Shown here: positions 8,542 through 16,894 of the stretch, one piece after another
How positions within the stretch are numbered: position 1 is the stretch's first letter
How the letters are laid out: every line of letters begins with the position of its first letter
DNA from: Acidobacteriota bacterium
GTDB lineage: Bacteria; Acidobacteriota; Terriglobia; Terriglobales; Acidobacteriaceae
Assembly (NCBI GenBank): GCA_003225005.1
Contig: QIAN01000107.1
Coordinates: 85,156 to 149,155, forward strand
DNA: 64,000 nt
Direction of reading: 5' to 3'
Position numbers and translations under genes: made by a program
Notes under the pieces: model-generated
The model's database searches: none
What the model saw: only the letters and a program-made list of their open reading frames with translations
Told to the model about the DNA's origin: nothing

Positions 8542-8713
8542 CATCTGTGTATCGAGGGTAGTGCGTCTAATTTCCAACAGGGGTCAGAGAGGTAACGATG
8601 GCGCCCTCATCGGTGGTCGCAGACCTCTGCACGACTGCCAGAGGGCGGGTCTGTGACAATGCGGATTGACAAAGAATTGCTGCTTAAAGCACTCGCGGGG
8701 TAATATCAAATTC

Positions 8714-9277
8714 ATGTGGAGAACCGGATTCCTCTTGACCTGTTTCATTGCTCTGAGCACGATCGGCGAGGCTCAGACCGTAACATTGGCCCTACAGGAA
8801 GACCTCAGCTCGAAGTTGCTTACGGGGACTGTGTTCACAGCGGAGGACTCCACGAGAAAGATTTATCCCGGGCATGTGGTCACGCATCCCGCGCGGCGCT
8901 TACTTCGGCGCGGCTCAATGAGATTGGTATTCGATGATCCCGTAGTGCCGGTTACAAACGAGGGAGTAGTTCGAGCGGGAAATAAGAAGCGGCTGCTAAA
9001 GTTGGGCGGCTCACTCGCGGCGGCTAAATTGGCGGACGATGCTGTGGACGGTATTATCTGAGCCACTAAAGCTCGGTACGTGGCGATTGCTGTTTCTGCC
9101 GCTCTGATCATCTTTCAAAAAGGCGGCGAAGCTAAGCTCCACAAGGGGGACACAATTGAGGTAGAACTTAGGCGCGATACCCTGTGGAAATTAGATGACC
9201 CACTACCGTGTCGAGCGGTGCGTATCAAGCGTATCAAGCGCTGCGTTGCCATCGGCATCCCCGGCACGCTAAGATAG
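8714..9277 (+). pseudogene. exported protein gene split by an in-frame TGA
   Basis: The ATG at 8714 begins MWRTGFLLTCFIALSTIGEA, a clear signal peptide, followed by TVTLALQEDLSSKLLTGTVF, a pattern seen in the periplasmic TrbI/VirB10-like barrel of acidobacterial exported proteins (tentative). The frame stops at TGA 9059-9061 after DDAVDGII, and then continues in the same frame with ATKARYVAIAVSAALIIF and GDTIEVELRRDTLWKL to TAG at 9277. The two halves together make about 187 residues. The second half has the GDTxEVEL strand usual at the end of such domains, so one nonsense change (from CGA, TGG or GGA) is the likely cause. Confidence 0.6.
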
Positions 9278-9412
9278 TGTGTACACAACTTCTTCGCCTT
9301 TATCCCTAGTAATTAATTTGGCGCTGTATTTTTGCGGGCAAGGGTGTGTGCGACCCCTGGGCTGCCGCGGGCTGGCACGCGTCTGCGCGAAATCTTCCTT
9401 ACGGAGCTGAAA

Positions 9413-10741
9413 TTGAAGAACGGCAAGGCTGCGGTGATCGTCGGCGCGCAATGGGGCGACGAGGGTAAGGGCAAAATCGTCGACGTACTCTCGGAGAACT
9501 TCTCCGTCGTCGCCCGCTATGCCGGGGGGCACAATGCCGGACACACCGTCATCATCAACAGTAAGAAGTTTATTTTGCAACTTGTTCCCTGCGGCGTGTT
9601 GCGAGGCGGCTGCCGCAGCGTGATCGGAAATGGCGTGGTGCTCGACCCCATGGCCTTCCTGAAAGAGGTGGGGGCGTTGCGCGACGCGGGGGTGAAGGTT
9701 GACGGCAACATCTTCGTCTCAAATCGTGCCCAGGTGATCCTGCCCTACCACCGCATGATTGAACTGGCAGCAGAAAATGCACCGGGCCGGGTAAAGATCG
9801 GTACGACATCGCGCGGCATTGGTCCGGCCTACGAAGACAAGATGGGCCGCCGCGGACTGCGCGTGGCCGACCTACTCGATCTCCAACTCCTCAGGAAGCA
9901 CATCGAGAATGCCGTGCACGAGAAGAACATGATCGCGCATGCGCTCTTTAACTCCGAGCCGCTCGATGCCGACAAGATGTATGCGGAGTATGCGCAGGCG
10001 GCAGAGAGGGTTGCTCCCTTCGTGTGCGACACAGCGGTCCTATTGAACCAGGCTCTTCGCAATGGCGAAGCCATCCTGTTTGAAGGAGCGCAGGGGACAA
10101 TGCTCGACATTGATCACGGGACCTATCCCTTCGTGACCTCTTCCAGCGCCACTTCCGGGGGCGCGGTGATCGGTACGGGCGTGGCTCCCAATGCGATTGA
10201 TTCTGTCATTGGAATCACCAAGGCGTATTGCACGCGGGTTGGCGAAGGACCGTTTCCCAGCGAAGAGAGAAATGAAGCCGGAGAGCGGCTGCGGGCGCGC
10301 GGAAATGAATATGGCGCGGTGACTGGGCGTCCACGGCGCACAGGCTGGCTCGACTTGCCACTGTTGCGTTACGCTGGCATGATTAACGGAATCTCCTGGC
10401 TGGTAGTTACGAAGTTGGATGTGCTGGACGAACTGGCGGAGATCCCAGTCTGTGTCGGCTACAAGATCGATGGCAAGAAAACCATGGAGATTCCACCGCA
10501 GGCCAGCGGATACGAGAAGATCGAATGCATTTATCAGAAGCTACCCGGCTGGAAAACTTCGACTGAGGGCATCACGAGGTTTGACAAATTGCCCAAGCCG
10601 GCGCGTGACTACCTGGCATTTCTGGCGAAACAAGCCGGCGCGAAGATTGGAATGGTTTCAACTGGACCAGACCGGGACCATACCATTGTCATGGAAGAGT
10701 TTGTGGGGACATTGAAAACCGCTGTGCCGGGAAGGGGCTGA
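9413..10741 (+). CDS. purA: adenylosuccinate synthetase
   Basis: 442 residues. It catalyses GTP-dependent joining of IMP and aspartate, the first committed step to AMP. Motifs: VGAQWGDEGKGKIVD with the P-loop and catalytic Asp, the GHNAGHTV block with catalytic His, TTSRGIGPAYEDK, EGAQGTMLDIDHGTYPFVT, and the base-binding CVGYKIDGKK. The TTG at 9413 is chosen because GGAG lies 6 bp upstream and KNGKAAVIVGAQWG is where the family begins; a further-upstream GTG would add an unconserved 27-residue leader. An antibiotic-biosynthesis-monooxygenase gene follows at 28 bp. Confidence 0.96.
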   Translation: MKNGKAAVIVGAQWGDEGKGKIVDVLSENFSVVARYAGGHNAGHTVIINSKKFILQLVPCGVLRGGCRSVIGNGVVLDPMAFLKEVGALRDAGVKVDGNIFVSNRAQVILPYHRMIELAAENAPGRVKIGTTSRGIGPAYEDKMGRRGLRVADLLDLQLLRKHIENAVHEKNMIAHALFNSEPLDADKMYAEYAQAAERVAPFVCDTAVLLNQALRNGEAILFEGAQGTMLDIDHGTYPFVTSSSATSGGAVIGTGVAPNAIDSVIGITKAYCTRVGEGPFPSEERNEAGERLRARGNEYGAVTGRPRRTGWLDLPLLRYAGMINGISWLVVTKLDVLDELAEIPVCVGYKIDGKKTMEIPPQASGYEKIECIYQKLPGWKTSTEGITRFDKLPKPARDYLAFLAKQAGAKIGMVSTGPDRDHTIVMEEFVGTLKTAVPGRG

Positions 10742-10769
10742 CTTTAGGCTTGTACGCGATAAGGAGAGG

Positions 10770-11060
10770 ATGATGGTGGTTCTGGTGGTTACGTGGATGG
10801 CGAGAGCAGGTCAAGAAGCCGAAGTTGCCACGGTGTTTTCGAAACTTACCGAGGAATCGCGCAAGGAGCCGGGCTGCGTCATGTATCAAGTGCACCGGCA
10901 CAAGACCGAGCCACGACGCTTCTTCATTTACGAACAGTATAAGGACGATGCTGCGCTGGAAGCCCATCGAACCGCACCGCATTTTTTGCAGTATGCGCGC
11001 AAGGAACTTCCCAAGGTCGCGGAGCGCGTGGAAGGGAATCTCTTCGAGCCTCTGGGATGA
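10770..11060 (+). CDS. antibiotic-biosynthesis monooxygenase (ABM) domain protein
   Basis: 96 residues forming one dimeric alpha/beta ABM domain: VVLVVTWMARAGQEAEV start strand, the EPGCVMYQVHRHKTEPRRFF core with the typical EPGC motif, then FIYEQYKDDAALEAHRTAPH with the H-x3-H segment. Members act as quinol monooxygenases (YgiN-like) or heme-degrading enzymes; YgiN-like is closer in pattern. AGGAGAGG stands 6 bp before the ATG. Likely cotranscribed with purA, with no evident functional link. Confidence 0.88.
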   Translation: MMVVLVVTWMARAGQEAEVATVFSKLTEESRKEPGCVMYQVHRHKTEPRRFFIYEQYKDDAALEAHRTAPHFLQYARKELPKVAERVEGNLFEPLG

Positions 11061-11081
11061 AGGGCAGCGGTCCGTTCGCTT

Positions 11082-11273
11082 CTACTTGACCTTGTCAATC
11101 ATCAACTCGCCGCCCGTGGCATAACTTTCTTTGGACACTTCATGAAAGGCCACAACGATGGCCGCGCGCCGCGCGCCAACTTCTTCAACGATGGCTTCTG
11201 TGATCCGTTTGGCTAGCTTGCGTTTCTGTTCGGCCGTGCGGCCTTCGAGCATCGTGATTTGAACTAAAGGCAT
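11082..11273 (-). CDS. 4-oxalocrotonate tautomerase family enzyme
   Basis: 63 residues, the usual length. The initiator Met is followed by Pro2 (MPLVQITMLEGRTAEQK), the catalytic general base after Met removal, and the helix LAKRITEAIVEEVG follows. The strand IVVAFHEVSKESYATGG is normal. Such enzymes isomerise 2-hydroxymuconate-type acids; the true substrate here is unknown. Converges on the ABM gene with 21 bp between stops. Confidence 0.9.
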   Translation of the reverse strand: MPLVQITMLEGRTAEQKRKLAKRITEAIVEEVGARRAAIVVAFHEVSKESYATGGELMIDKVK

Positions 11274-11354
11274 CGGCAGTTCTCGGTTCTCCGCTTTTCA
11301 TTCTTATAAAACGCCACTCCAGTTCACGTCGCCCACAACCGCACACTGAGGAAT

Positions 11355-11780
11355 TTACTGTGCCAGTTCGTATCCGGCAAAGAAAAAGCTGAGCTCGAAA
11401 CGGGCCGTGTCCTCGGCGTCGGAACCGTGAATGGCATTGTTTTCGATGTTGGTGGCCCACTTCTTGCGAATGGTGCCTTCCTCGGCATTGGCCGGATTGG
11501 TGGCGCCCATCAGCTTGCGCAGGTCGGCTATAGCGTTTTCCTTTTCCAGAGCCAGAGCTACGATCGGGCCGCTGGACATGAAGGTAGTGAGCGAGTTGTA
11601 AAACGGCTTGCCGGCATGCACCGCGTAAAACTGTTCAGCCTGGTGTTTCGAAATTTCCAGCATCTTCAAGCAAAGGATTTGGAAACCCTGTTTTTCGAAC
11701 TGTTCAATGATGTCGCCGATGCCTTTTTTGCGAACTGCGTCGGGTTTTATGATGGTGAGAGTCCGTTGCAGAGTTTTCAT
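11355..11780 (-). CDS. ndk: nucleoside diphosphate kinase
   Basis: 141 residues. [19 protein letters not shown] is the start of the fold, and [20 protein letters not shown] contains the catalytic His that carries phosphate between NTPs and NDPs. The ATG at 11780 is chosen because it begins [15 protein letters not shown]; an upstream in-frame start would add 29 unconserved residues. It is 40 bp from sucD on the same strand, which suggests one transcription unit with the succinyl-CoA synthetase genes, the enzyme pair whose GTP/ATP product NDK can equilibrate. Confidence 0.96.
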   Translation of the reverse strand: MKTLQRTLTIIKPDAVRKKGIGDIIEQFEKQGFQILCLKMLEISKHQAEQFYAVHAGKPFYNSLTTFMSSGPIVALALEKENAIADLRKLMGATNPANAEEGTIRKKWATNIENNAIHGSDAEDTARFELSFFFAGYELAQ

Positions 11781-11820
11781 AGTTCTGTTGTGAATCCTTG
11801 ATAATCGTGGCTTTGCATAT

Positions 11821-12705
11821 CTAAGCCTTGGCGAATGTTCCCAGCGCTGCGGCGAGCGTTTCGCCAATCGCTGCGGGCGACTTCGCTACCCGAATGCCGG
11901 CAGCTTCCAGAGCTGTAATTTTCTCCGCGGCCGTGCCCTTGCCGCCGGAGATGATTGCTCCAGCGTGTCCCATGCGGCGTCCTGGAGGCGCTGTCTGGCC
12001 GGCGATGAAGCCGACGACCGGTTTCTTCATATGTTTTTTCACGAAGTCGGCAGCAGCTTCTTCAGCACTGCCGCCGATCTCACCGATCATGATCACTGCC
12101 TCGGTCTGAGGGTCACGATTAAACAGATCCAGCGCATTCACAAAAGTTGTTCCAATAATAGGATCGCCGCCTATGCCAATGGCTGTCGACTGCCCGATGC
12201 CGCGCTGCGTGAGTTGGTGAACTGCTTCATAGGTGAGCGTACCCGAGCGCGACACGATGCCCACCGAACCTTCCCTGTGAATCGACGCGGGCATGATTCC
12301 GATCTTGCACTTCCCCGGCGAAATAATGCCCGGACAGTTGGGCCCGATTAATCGTGAGCGGCGGTTCTGCAGAAACTCCCAGGCTTTCACCATGTCGAGG
12401 GTGGGGATGCCTTCCGTGATGCAGACGATGAGGTCAACTTCAGCGTCGGCTGCTTCCATAATTGCGTCAGCAGCAAACGGCGGTGGCACAAAGATCACGG
12501 TTGCATTGGCGCCAGTTTTTTCGACGGCCTCTCGCACGGTGTTGAAAATGGGCCAGCCTTCGTGTGTAGTGCCGCCTTTTCCTGGGGTGACGCCGCCGAC
12601 AATCTGGGTGCCATAAGTGGCAGAGGTCTTGGCGTGAAAGGTGCCTTCGCGTCCGGTCAAGCCCTGCACCAGCACGCGTGTGTTCTTATCAACCAAAATT
12701 GCCAT
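11821..12705 (-). CDS. sucD: succinyl-CoA synthetase alpha subunit
   Basis: 294 residues. Begins [20 protein letters not shown], the CoA-binding Rossmann domain, continues with [20 protein letters not shown], and ends in a ligase domain. [17 protein letters not shown] includes the phospho-accepting active-site His. The alpha subunit couples CoA and phosphate to the beta subunit for the substrate-level phosphorylation step of the TCA cycle. The start at 12705 is the family start; the open frame extends 10 codons further but that part overlaps the gap after sucC. Confidence 0.97.
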   Translation of the reverse strand: MAILVDKNTRVLVQGLTGREGTFHAKTSATYGTQIVGGVTPGKGGTTHEGWPIFNTVREAVEKTGANATVIFVPPPFAADAIMEAADAEVDLIVCITEGIPTLDMVKAWEFLQNRRSRLIGPNCPGIISPGKCKIGIMPASIHREGSVGIVSRSGTLTYEAVHQLTQRGIGQSTAIGIGGDPIIGTTFVNALDLFNRDPQTEAVIMIGEIGGSAEEAAADFVKKHMKKPVVGFIAGQTAPPGRRMGHAGAIISGGKGTAAEKITALEAAGIRVAKSPAAIGETLAAALGTFAKA

Positions 12706-12725
12706 AAATAGTTTTGCCCCCGCTC

Positions 12726-13922
12726 CTAACGCCACTCAGCCCTAGCCGGAACGCCTTTCGCCGCCGCAACGACTTTATCCGCGGCGTCTTTCATCGTTTC
12801 GGCTACCACGAAGTTGAAGCCTGACTCCATCAGGATTTTCTTGCCCTCGTTCACGTTCGTGCCCTCGAGCCGGAGCACGACAGGCAGCTTGATGTTTGTT
12901 TTTCTCGCCGCCTCAACCACTCCTGTGGCTAAGGTGTCCACGCGCAGGATGCCGCCGAAAATATTGATCAGCACGGCTCTCACATTCTTGTCGCTCAGCA
13001 GGATCTCGAATGCGTGCGCGACCTGCTCGGAGTTAGCGCCCCCGCCGACATCGAGGAAGTTTGCGGGCATACCGCCGGCATACTTGATGATGTCCATCGT
13101 GGCCATGGCCAGACCCGCGCCATTGACCATGCACCCCACGCTTCCGTCGAGCTTGATGTAGTTCAGACTGTACTTCGAAGCCTCGACCTCGAGCGGGTCT
13201 TCTTCAGTAATGTCGCGCAGTTCGCGAAGGTCGGGGTGACGGAACAGAGCGTTGTCATCGAAAGTGATTTTGGCGTCGAGAGCGAAGAGTCGGCCGTCGC
13301 TGGTGGTGATAAAGGGATTGATCTCAAGCAAGGAGGCGTCGGTGTCGAGAAAACACTTGTAGAGATTAGTCAGAAACTGTACTGAGGGATGGATCTGCTT
13401 CGGCTTGAGGCCGAGTTTGAAGGCTATTTTGCGCGCCTGAAAGGCTTCCAGGCCCATGCCGGGATCGATATACTCCTTCAATATGGCATCGGGATTTTCT
13501 TCCGCGACTTGCTCAATTTCCATGCCTCCAGCCGCAGAGGCCATGAAAACCGGCTTGCCCTCGGCACGATCTACAAGAACGCCGAGATAAAGTTCCGTTT
13601 CTATCGGCAGCGTTTCTTCAATTAACAAGCGGCGCACAATGCGGCCTTCGGGGCCGGTCTGGTGCGTAACCAATTTCATACCCAGCATCTTCTCGGCGAG
13701 ATCGCCGGCTTCAGGAACGGATTTTGCGATCTTCACGCCGCCGCCCTTGCCACGTCCACCGGCATGGATTTGGGCTTTGACCACCACTCCGAGCGCGCCC
13801 GAGCTCAGCAACTCTCTGGCGACCGCTTCGGCTTCGTCACGGGATTCGGCCATGCCGCCGCGGGGCACGGTCACGCCATATTTCTTAAGAATCGCCTTGC
13901 CCTGATACTCATGAATTTTCAT
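12726..13922 (-). CDS. sucC: succinyl-CoA synthetase beta subunit
   Basis: 398 residues. N-terminal ATP-grasp domain starts [20 protein letters not shown], with the [16 protein letters not shown] nucleotide-binding segment, and the C-terminal half has [17 protein letters not shown], near the alpha/beta contact and phosphate loop. It binds ADP or GDP and Mg2+ and pairs with SucD. It precedes sucD by 20 bp on the same strand, the usual order sucC-sucD, with ndk next. Confidence 0.97.
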   Translation of the reverse strand: MKIHEYQGKAILKKYGVTVPRGGMAESRDEAEAVARELLSSGALGVVVKAQIHAGGRGKGGGVKIAKSVPEAGDLAEKMLGMKLVTHQTGPEGRIVRRLLIEETLPIETELYLGVLVDRAEGKPVFMASAAGGMEIEQVAEENPDAILKEYIDPGMGLEAFQARKIAFKLGLKPKQIHPSVQFLTNLYKCFLDTDASLLEINPFITTSDGRLFALDAKITFDDNALFRHPDLRELRDITEEDPLEVEASKYSLNYIKLDGSVGCMVNGAGLAMATMDIIKYAGGMPANFLDVGGGANSEQVAHAFEILLSDKNVRAVLINIFGGILRVDTLATGVVEAARKTNIKLPVVLRLEGTNVNEGKKILMESGFNFVVAETMKDAADKVVAAAKGVPARAEWR

Positions 13923-14055
13923 GATTGCTTTCTCTTCTGCTTAATCGGCAGGAATGCGCTTGCAGCTTAGAGCAGCGGGCAGCAAACTCTTGATTTTATA
14001 GAAGGGGAACGGATTAGGGCAAACAGACCTTGCTTACCTTACAATTCCGACCAGC

Positions 14056-15147
14056 ATGATACTCGACGTACTCCATCGCATCGCCAATCACGGTGAATCG
14101 CTCGCTCGCGCTGAGGCCTGCAATCTCATGGCGGAGGTGCTCGCGGGCAAGTGCTCCAATGCGCAGATCGCCGCGCTGCTCGTGGCACTCCACATGAAGG
14201 GCGAGACGGTAGAGGAAATTGTCGGCTTCGCCGAGGCAATTCGCGCCGCGGCCGCGTCTTTGCCGTTCACGAATCTGGCTGGCGAAGAGGATTCTGAAAC
14301 TGTTGCCCTAGACGTCAGCGGTACCGGACGCGGCGCGCTGGTCGACTCATCGTTGGTCGACACCAGCGGGACAGGCGGCGATGCCAGTGGGACATTCAAT
14401 ATCTCAACCGCCACGGCGTTCGTAACTGCCGGAGCAGGCGTGCGAGTGGCCAAGCACGGCAATCGCAGCATCAGCTCAAAATGCGGGTCGGCCGATGTCA
14501 TGGAAGCCCTGGGAGTGAAAATTCAGCTTTCGCCTGAGCGCGCCGTCCAGTGCCTGCACTCAGTTGGAATCTGCTTTCTGTACGCGCCAGATTTGCATCC
14601 AGCCATGAAACAGGTCCAAACAGTGCGCCGGGAATTGCGCATGCGGACCATGTTTAACTTGCTGGGACCTCTCACCAATCCAGCACGAGCTTCGGGGCAA
14701 GTGGTGGGGGTCTATTCGATCGATCTGGTGGAGAAGCTAGCTGAGGCGCTGAGCATGCTGGGGCTGCGTCGCGCACTGGTTGTACACGGGCTCGACGGTT
14801 TGGATGAGATCACCGTCACTGGACCCACGCGCGTGGCCGAAGTTCGCGAAGGTATCGTGCGAGCTTATGAGGTCACGCCGGAAGAGTTTGGATTCCAATG
14901 TGCCCCTCTGGCAGATATTAGCGGCGGCGATGCACCGGAAAATGCAGAGATTATTCGTGCGGTGTTGAGAGGCAAGAAGTCAGCCCACCGTGATGTTGTT
15001 TTGCTCAACTGCGCGGCGGCACTGGTGGCGGCGGGAACAGCAGACCACATAGCTGAAGCCGTGCCGCTAGCCACGCACTCGATTGATTCGGGCGCAGCCA
15101 CGAAGAAGTTGGATGCGCTGGCAAGGTTTACCAATACACGAGGATAA
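14056..15147 (+). CDS. trpD: anthranilate phosphoribosyltransferase
   Basis: 363 residues, slightly long for TrpD (about 340). It joins anthranilate and PRPP in tryptophan synthesis. The PRPP-binding GTGGD motif is at residues 105-109, followed by [22 protein letters not shown] and the [14 protein letters not shown] block. Just before the motif there is an extra stretch, residues about 82-101 ([19 protein letters not shown]), which looks like a partly duplicated copy of the same DxSGTG segment. No other trp gene is beside it, so tryptophan genes are scattered. It runs divergently from sucC. Confidence 0.95.
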   Translation: MILDVLHRIANHGESLARAEACNLMAEVLAGKCSNAQIAALLVALHMKGETVEEIVGFAEAIRAAAASLPFTNLAGEEDSETVALDVSGTGRGALVDSSLVDTSGTGGDASGTFNISTATAFVTAGAGVRVAKHGNRSISSKCGSADVMEALGVKIQLSPERAVQCLHSVGICFLYAPDLHPAMKQVQTVRRELRMRTMFNLLGPLTNPARASGQVVGVYSIDLVEKLAEALSMLGLRRALVVHGLDGLDEITVTGPTRVAEVREGIVRAYEVTPEEFGFQCAPLADISGGDAPENAEIIRAVLRGKKSAHRDVVLLNCAAALVAAGTADHIAEAVPLATHSIDSGAATKKLDALARFTNTRG

Positions 15148-15159
15148 GGAATACCGCTG

Positions 15160-15335
15160 CCATCCTGAGCAAGCGAAGACCGATGCAATCTCTCGCCCGA
15201 TAGCGATGCCCAGCCTCTCCATGGGGGCTCTTCAATATTCGGGCAAGGCCGGCGATCAGCCAGTTCGCGTCTGGGAAGAAAGGCCGGCGGGATGGGAGTA
15301 CGCAGGTCTTTCGTTTGCGCTCAGAATGACAAAAT
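15160..15335. repeat. intergenic element with inverted ends
   Basis: CATCCTGAGC at 15161-15170 and GCTCAGAATG at 15320-15329 are inverted copies with one mismatch, enclosing about 150 bp with no gene. The end motif resembles interspersed elements with CATCCTGAGC-type ends that I recall from many bacterial genomes. A long transcript hairpin after trpD is possible. Confidence 0.5.
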
Positions 15336-15376
15336 GGGGAGTGATTTTTTGTTGAGGGTGAACAACCTGCGGAGAT

Positions 15377-16810
15377 CTACTTCACTTCCGCCTTCTCCAA
15401 GTACTGCGCCACTCGCACGTTCCATCCCAAATCCTTTTTCATCACGTCACGCAGTTGACCGGAAGCGTCAGGCTCGCCGTGCACCAGATATGTGACCCCG
15501 GGCTGGTTGCGGAAAGTGTGCAACCACTCCAATAGTTCCGGCGGATCGGCGTGGTCGCTGAACTGTTCGAGCGCTGCGACCTGTGCCCGGATAGGAACAG
15601 AATCACCGAACAGCTTCACTTCTGGCGCTTTGCTCTTGATAGTGAATCCCCGCGTGCCGGGAGCTTGAAAACCGATGAAAAGAATCAGATTCCTGGGATC
15701 GGGCAGGCGCTGTGCCAGGTGGTGCATGATGCGGCCTCCGGTGACCATTCCGCTGGAAGAGATGATGATCGAAGGAGATGCAGCTGCGTTGATCTTCTTG
15801 GATTCTTCGGGAGTTGACGCGAAAGTGAAGCCTGGCCAATTCAGCGGGGATCCGTGCTGCTGAATCAAATTGCGAGTGTCGTCGCTGTATTCTTCGGTAT
15901 GTTTCAAGAAAATCTGGACAGCCTTGATGGCCATGGGGCTATCGCAGAAGACGGGCAATCGCGGCATCTGGCCCGACTCCATAAGATGCTTGAGGATGAA
16001 CAGCAATTTCTGGGTACGCTCAATGGCGAACGCGGGCACGACAACACTTCCGCCACGCTTGGCTGCGGCCGTAATCAGGGCAGCCAGTTCCGGCAGCGGA
16101 TCTTGCGTGGGATGCAGCCGGTTTCCGTAAGTTGACTCCATCACCAAGAGGTCTGCCGTTTCGCCTTCCATTGGGCCGGAGTGCACGACTTTTCCTGGCG
16201 CGATGGTTTGGTTGCGGACGCGGCCAATGTCACCAGTGAACAGCAGCCTGCGGGTCTGACCAGCCGTCTGGAGCGTGATTTCAGCCATGCATGAACCCAG
16301 AATGTGCGCAGCGCGAACAAAGCGGAAAGAAAGCTCGGGTGAGACTTGCGCCGTCTGCTCGACATTCACCGGCTTGAAGTTTCTGAGTGAGTCTTGCGCT
16401 TCCTCGAGCGTATAGAGCGGGAGGGCTGGGTAGTGTTTCGATTTGTTCGTCTTGTTGTAGAACGCAGCATCTTCTTCCTGTAGGTGGCCGGAGTCGGGCA
16501 GAATGATGCCGCATAAATCAATCGTCGGCGGCGTAGCATAGATGGGCCCGCGAAAACCTGCCTTCACCAGGCGCGGAATCCAGCCACAATGGTCGAGGTG
16601 TGCATGGGTAAGAATGACGGCGTCAATCTCTTTGGCCGGGACCGGCAGGTCCCGCCAGTTGCGCTCGCGCCATTCCTTCTGCCCCTGAAAAAGGCCGCAG
16701 TCGACGAGTACCTGCAAGCCGCTCGAACTGGAAAGCTCTGCTGAGGTATTGATGAGATGCTTCGACCCGGTAACAGTGCCGGCAGCGCCGAGGAATTGGA
16801 TGTAGGCCAA
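15377..16810 (-). CDS. MBL-fold/beta-CASP RNA exonuclease-like hydrolase
   Basis: 477 residues. HAHLDHCGW is the zinc-binding HxHxDH motif, followed by LLFTGDIGRV, and the beta-CASP middle domain and RNA-specificity end (RAQVAALEQFSDHADPPELL, VHGEPDASGQL) are present. Members include archaeal CPSF-like nucleases and the bacterial YSH1-like group; they cut or trim RNA. In Acidobacteria they are usually stand-alone. The precise RNA target is unknown. Length and all metal residues look intact. Confidence 0.9.
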   Translation of the reverse strand: MAYIQFLGAAGTVTGSKHLINTSAELSSSSGLQVLVDCGLFQGQKEWRERNWRDLPVPAKEIDAVILTHAHLDHCGWIPRLVKAGFRGPIYATPPTIDLCGIILPDSGHLQEEDAAFYNKTNKSKHYPALPLYTLEEAQDSLRNFKPVNVEQTAQVSPELSFRFVRAAHILGSCMAEITLQTAGQTRRLLFTGDIGRVRNQTIAPGKVVHSGPMEGETADLLVMESTYGNRLHPTQDPLPELAALITAAAKRGGSVVVPAFAIERTQKLLFILKHLMESGQMPRLPVFCDSPMAIKAVQIFLKHTEEYSDDTRNLIQQHGSPLNWPGFTFASTPEESKKINAAASPSIIISSSGMVTGGRIMHHLAQRLPDPRNLILFIGFQAPGTRGFTIKSKAPEVKLFGDSVPIRAQVAALEQFSDHADPPELLEWLHTFRNQPGVTYLVHGEPDASGQLRDVMKKDLGWNVRVAQYLEKAEVK

Positions 16811-16894
16811 CGAATCCTCCTAACTCAAATAAAATCCGTCAAACACCCATTGCAGCGGCGCGATGACAAGCTCTAAGAACCACGATTGAAAAAA

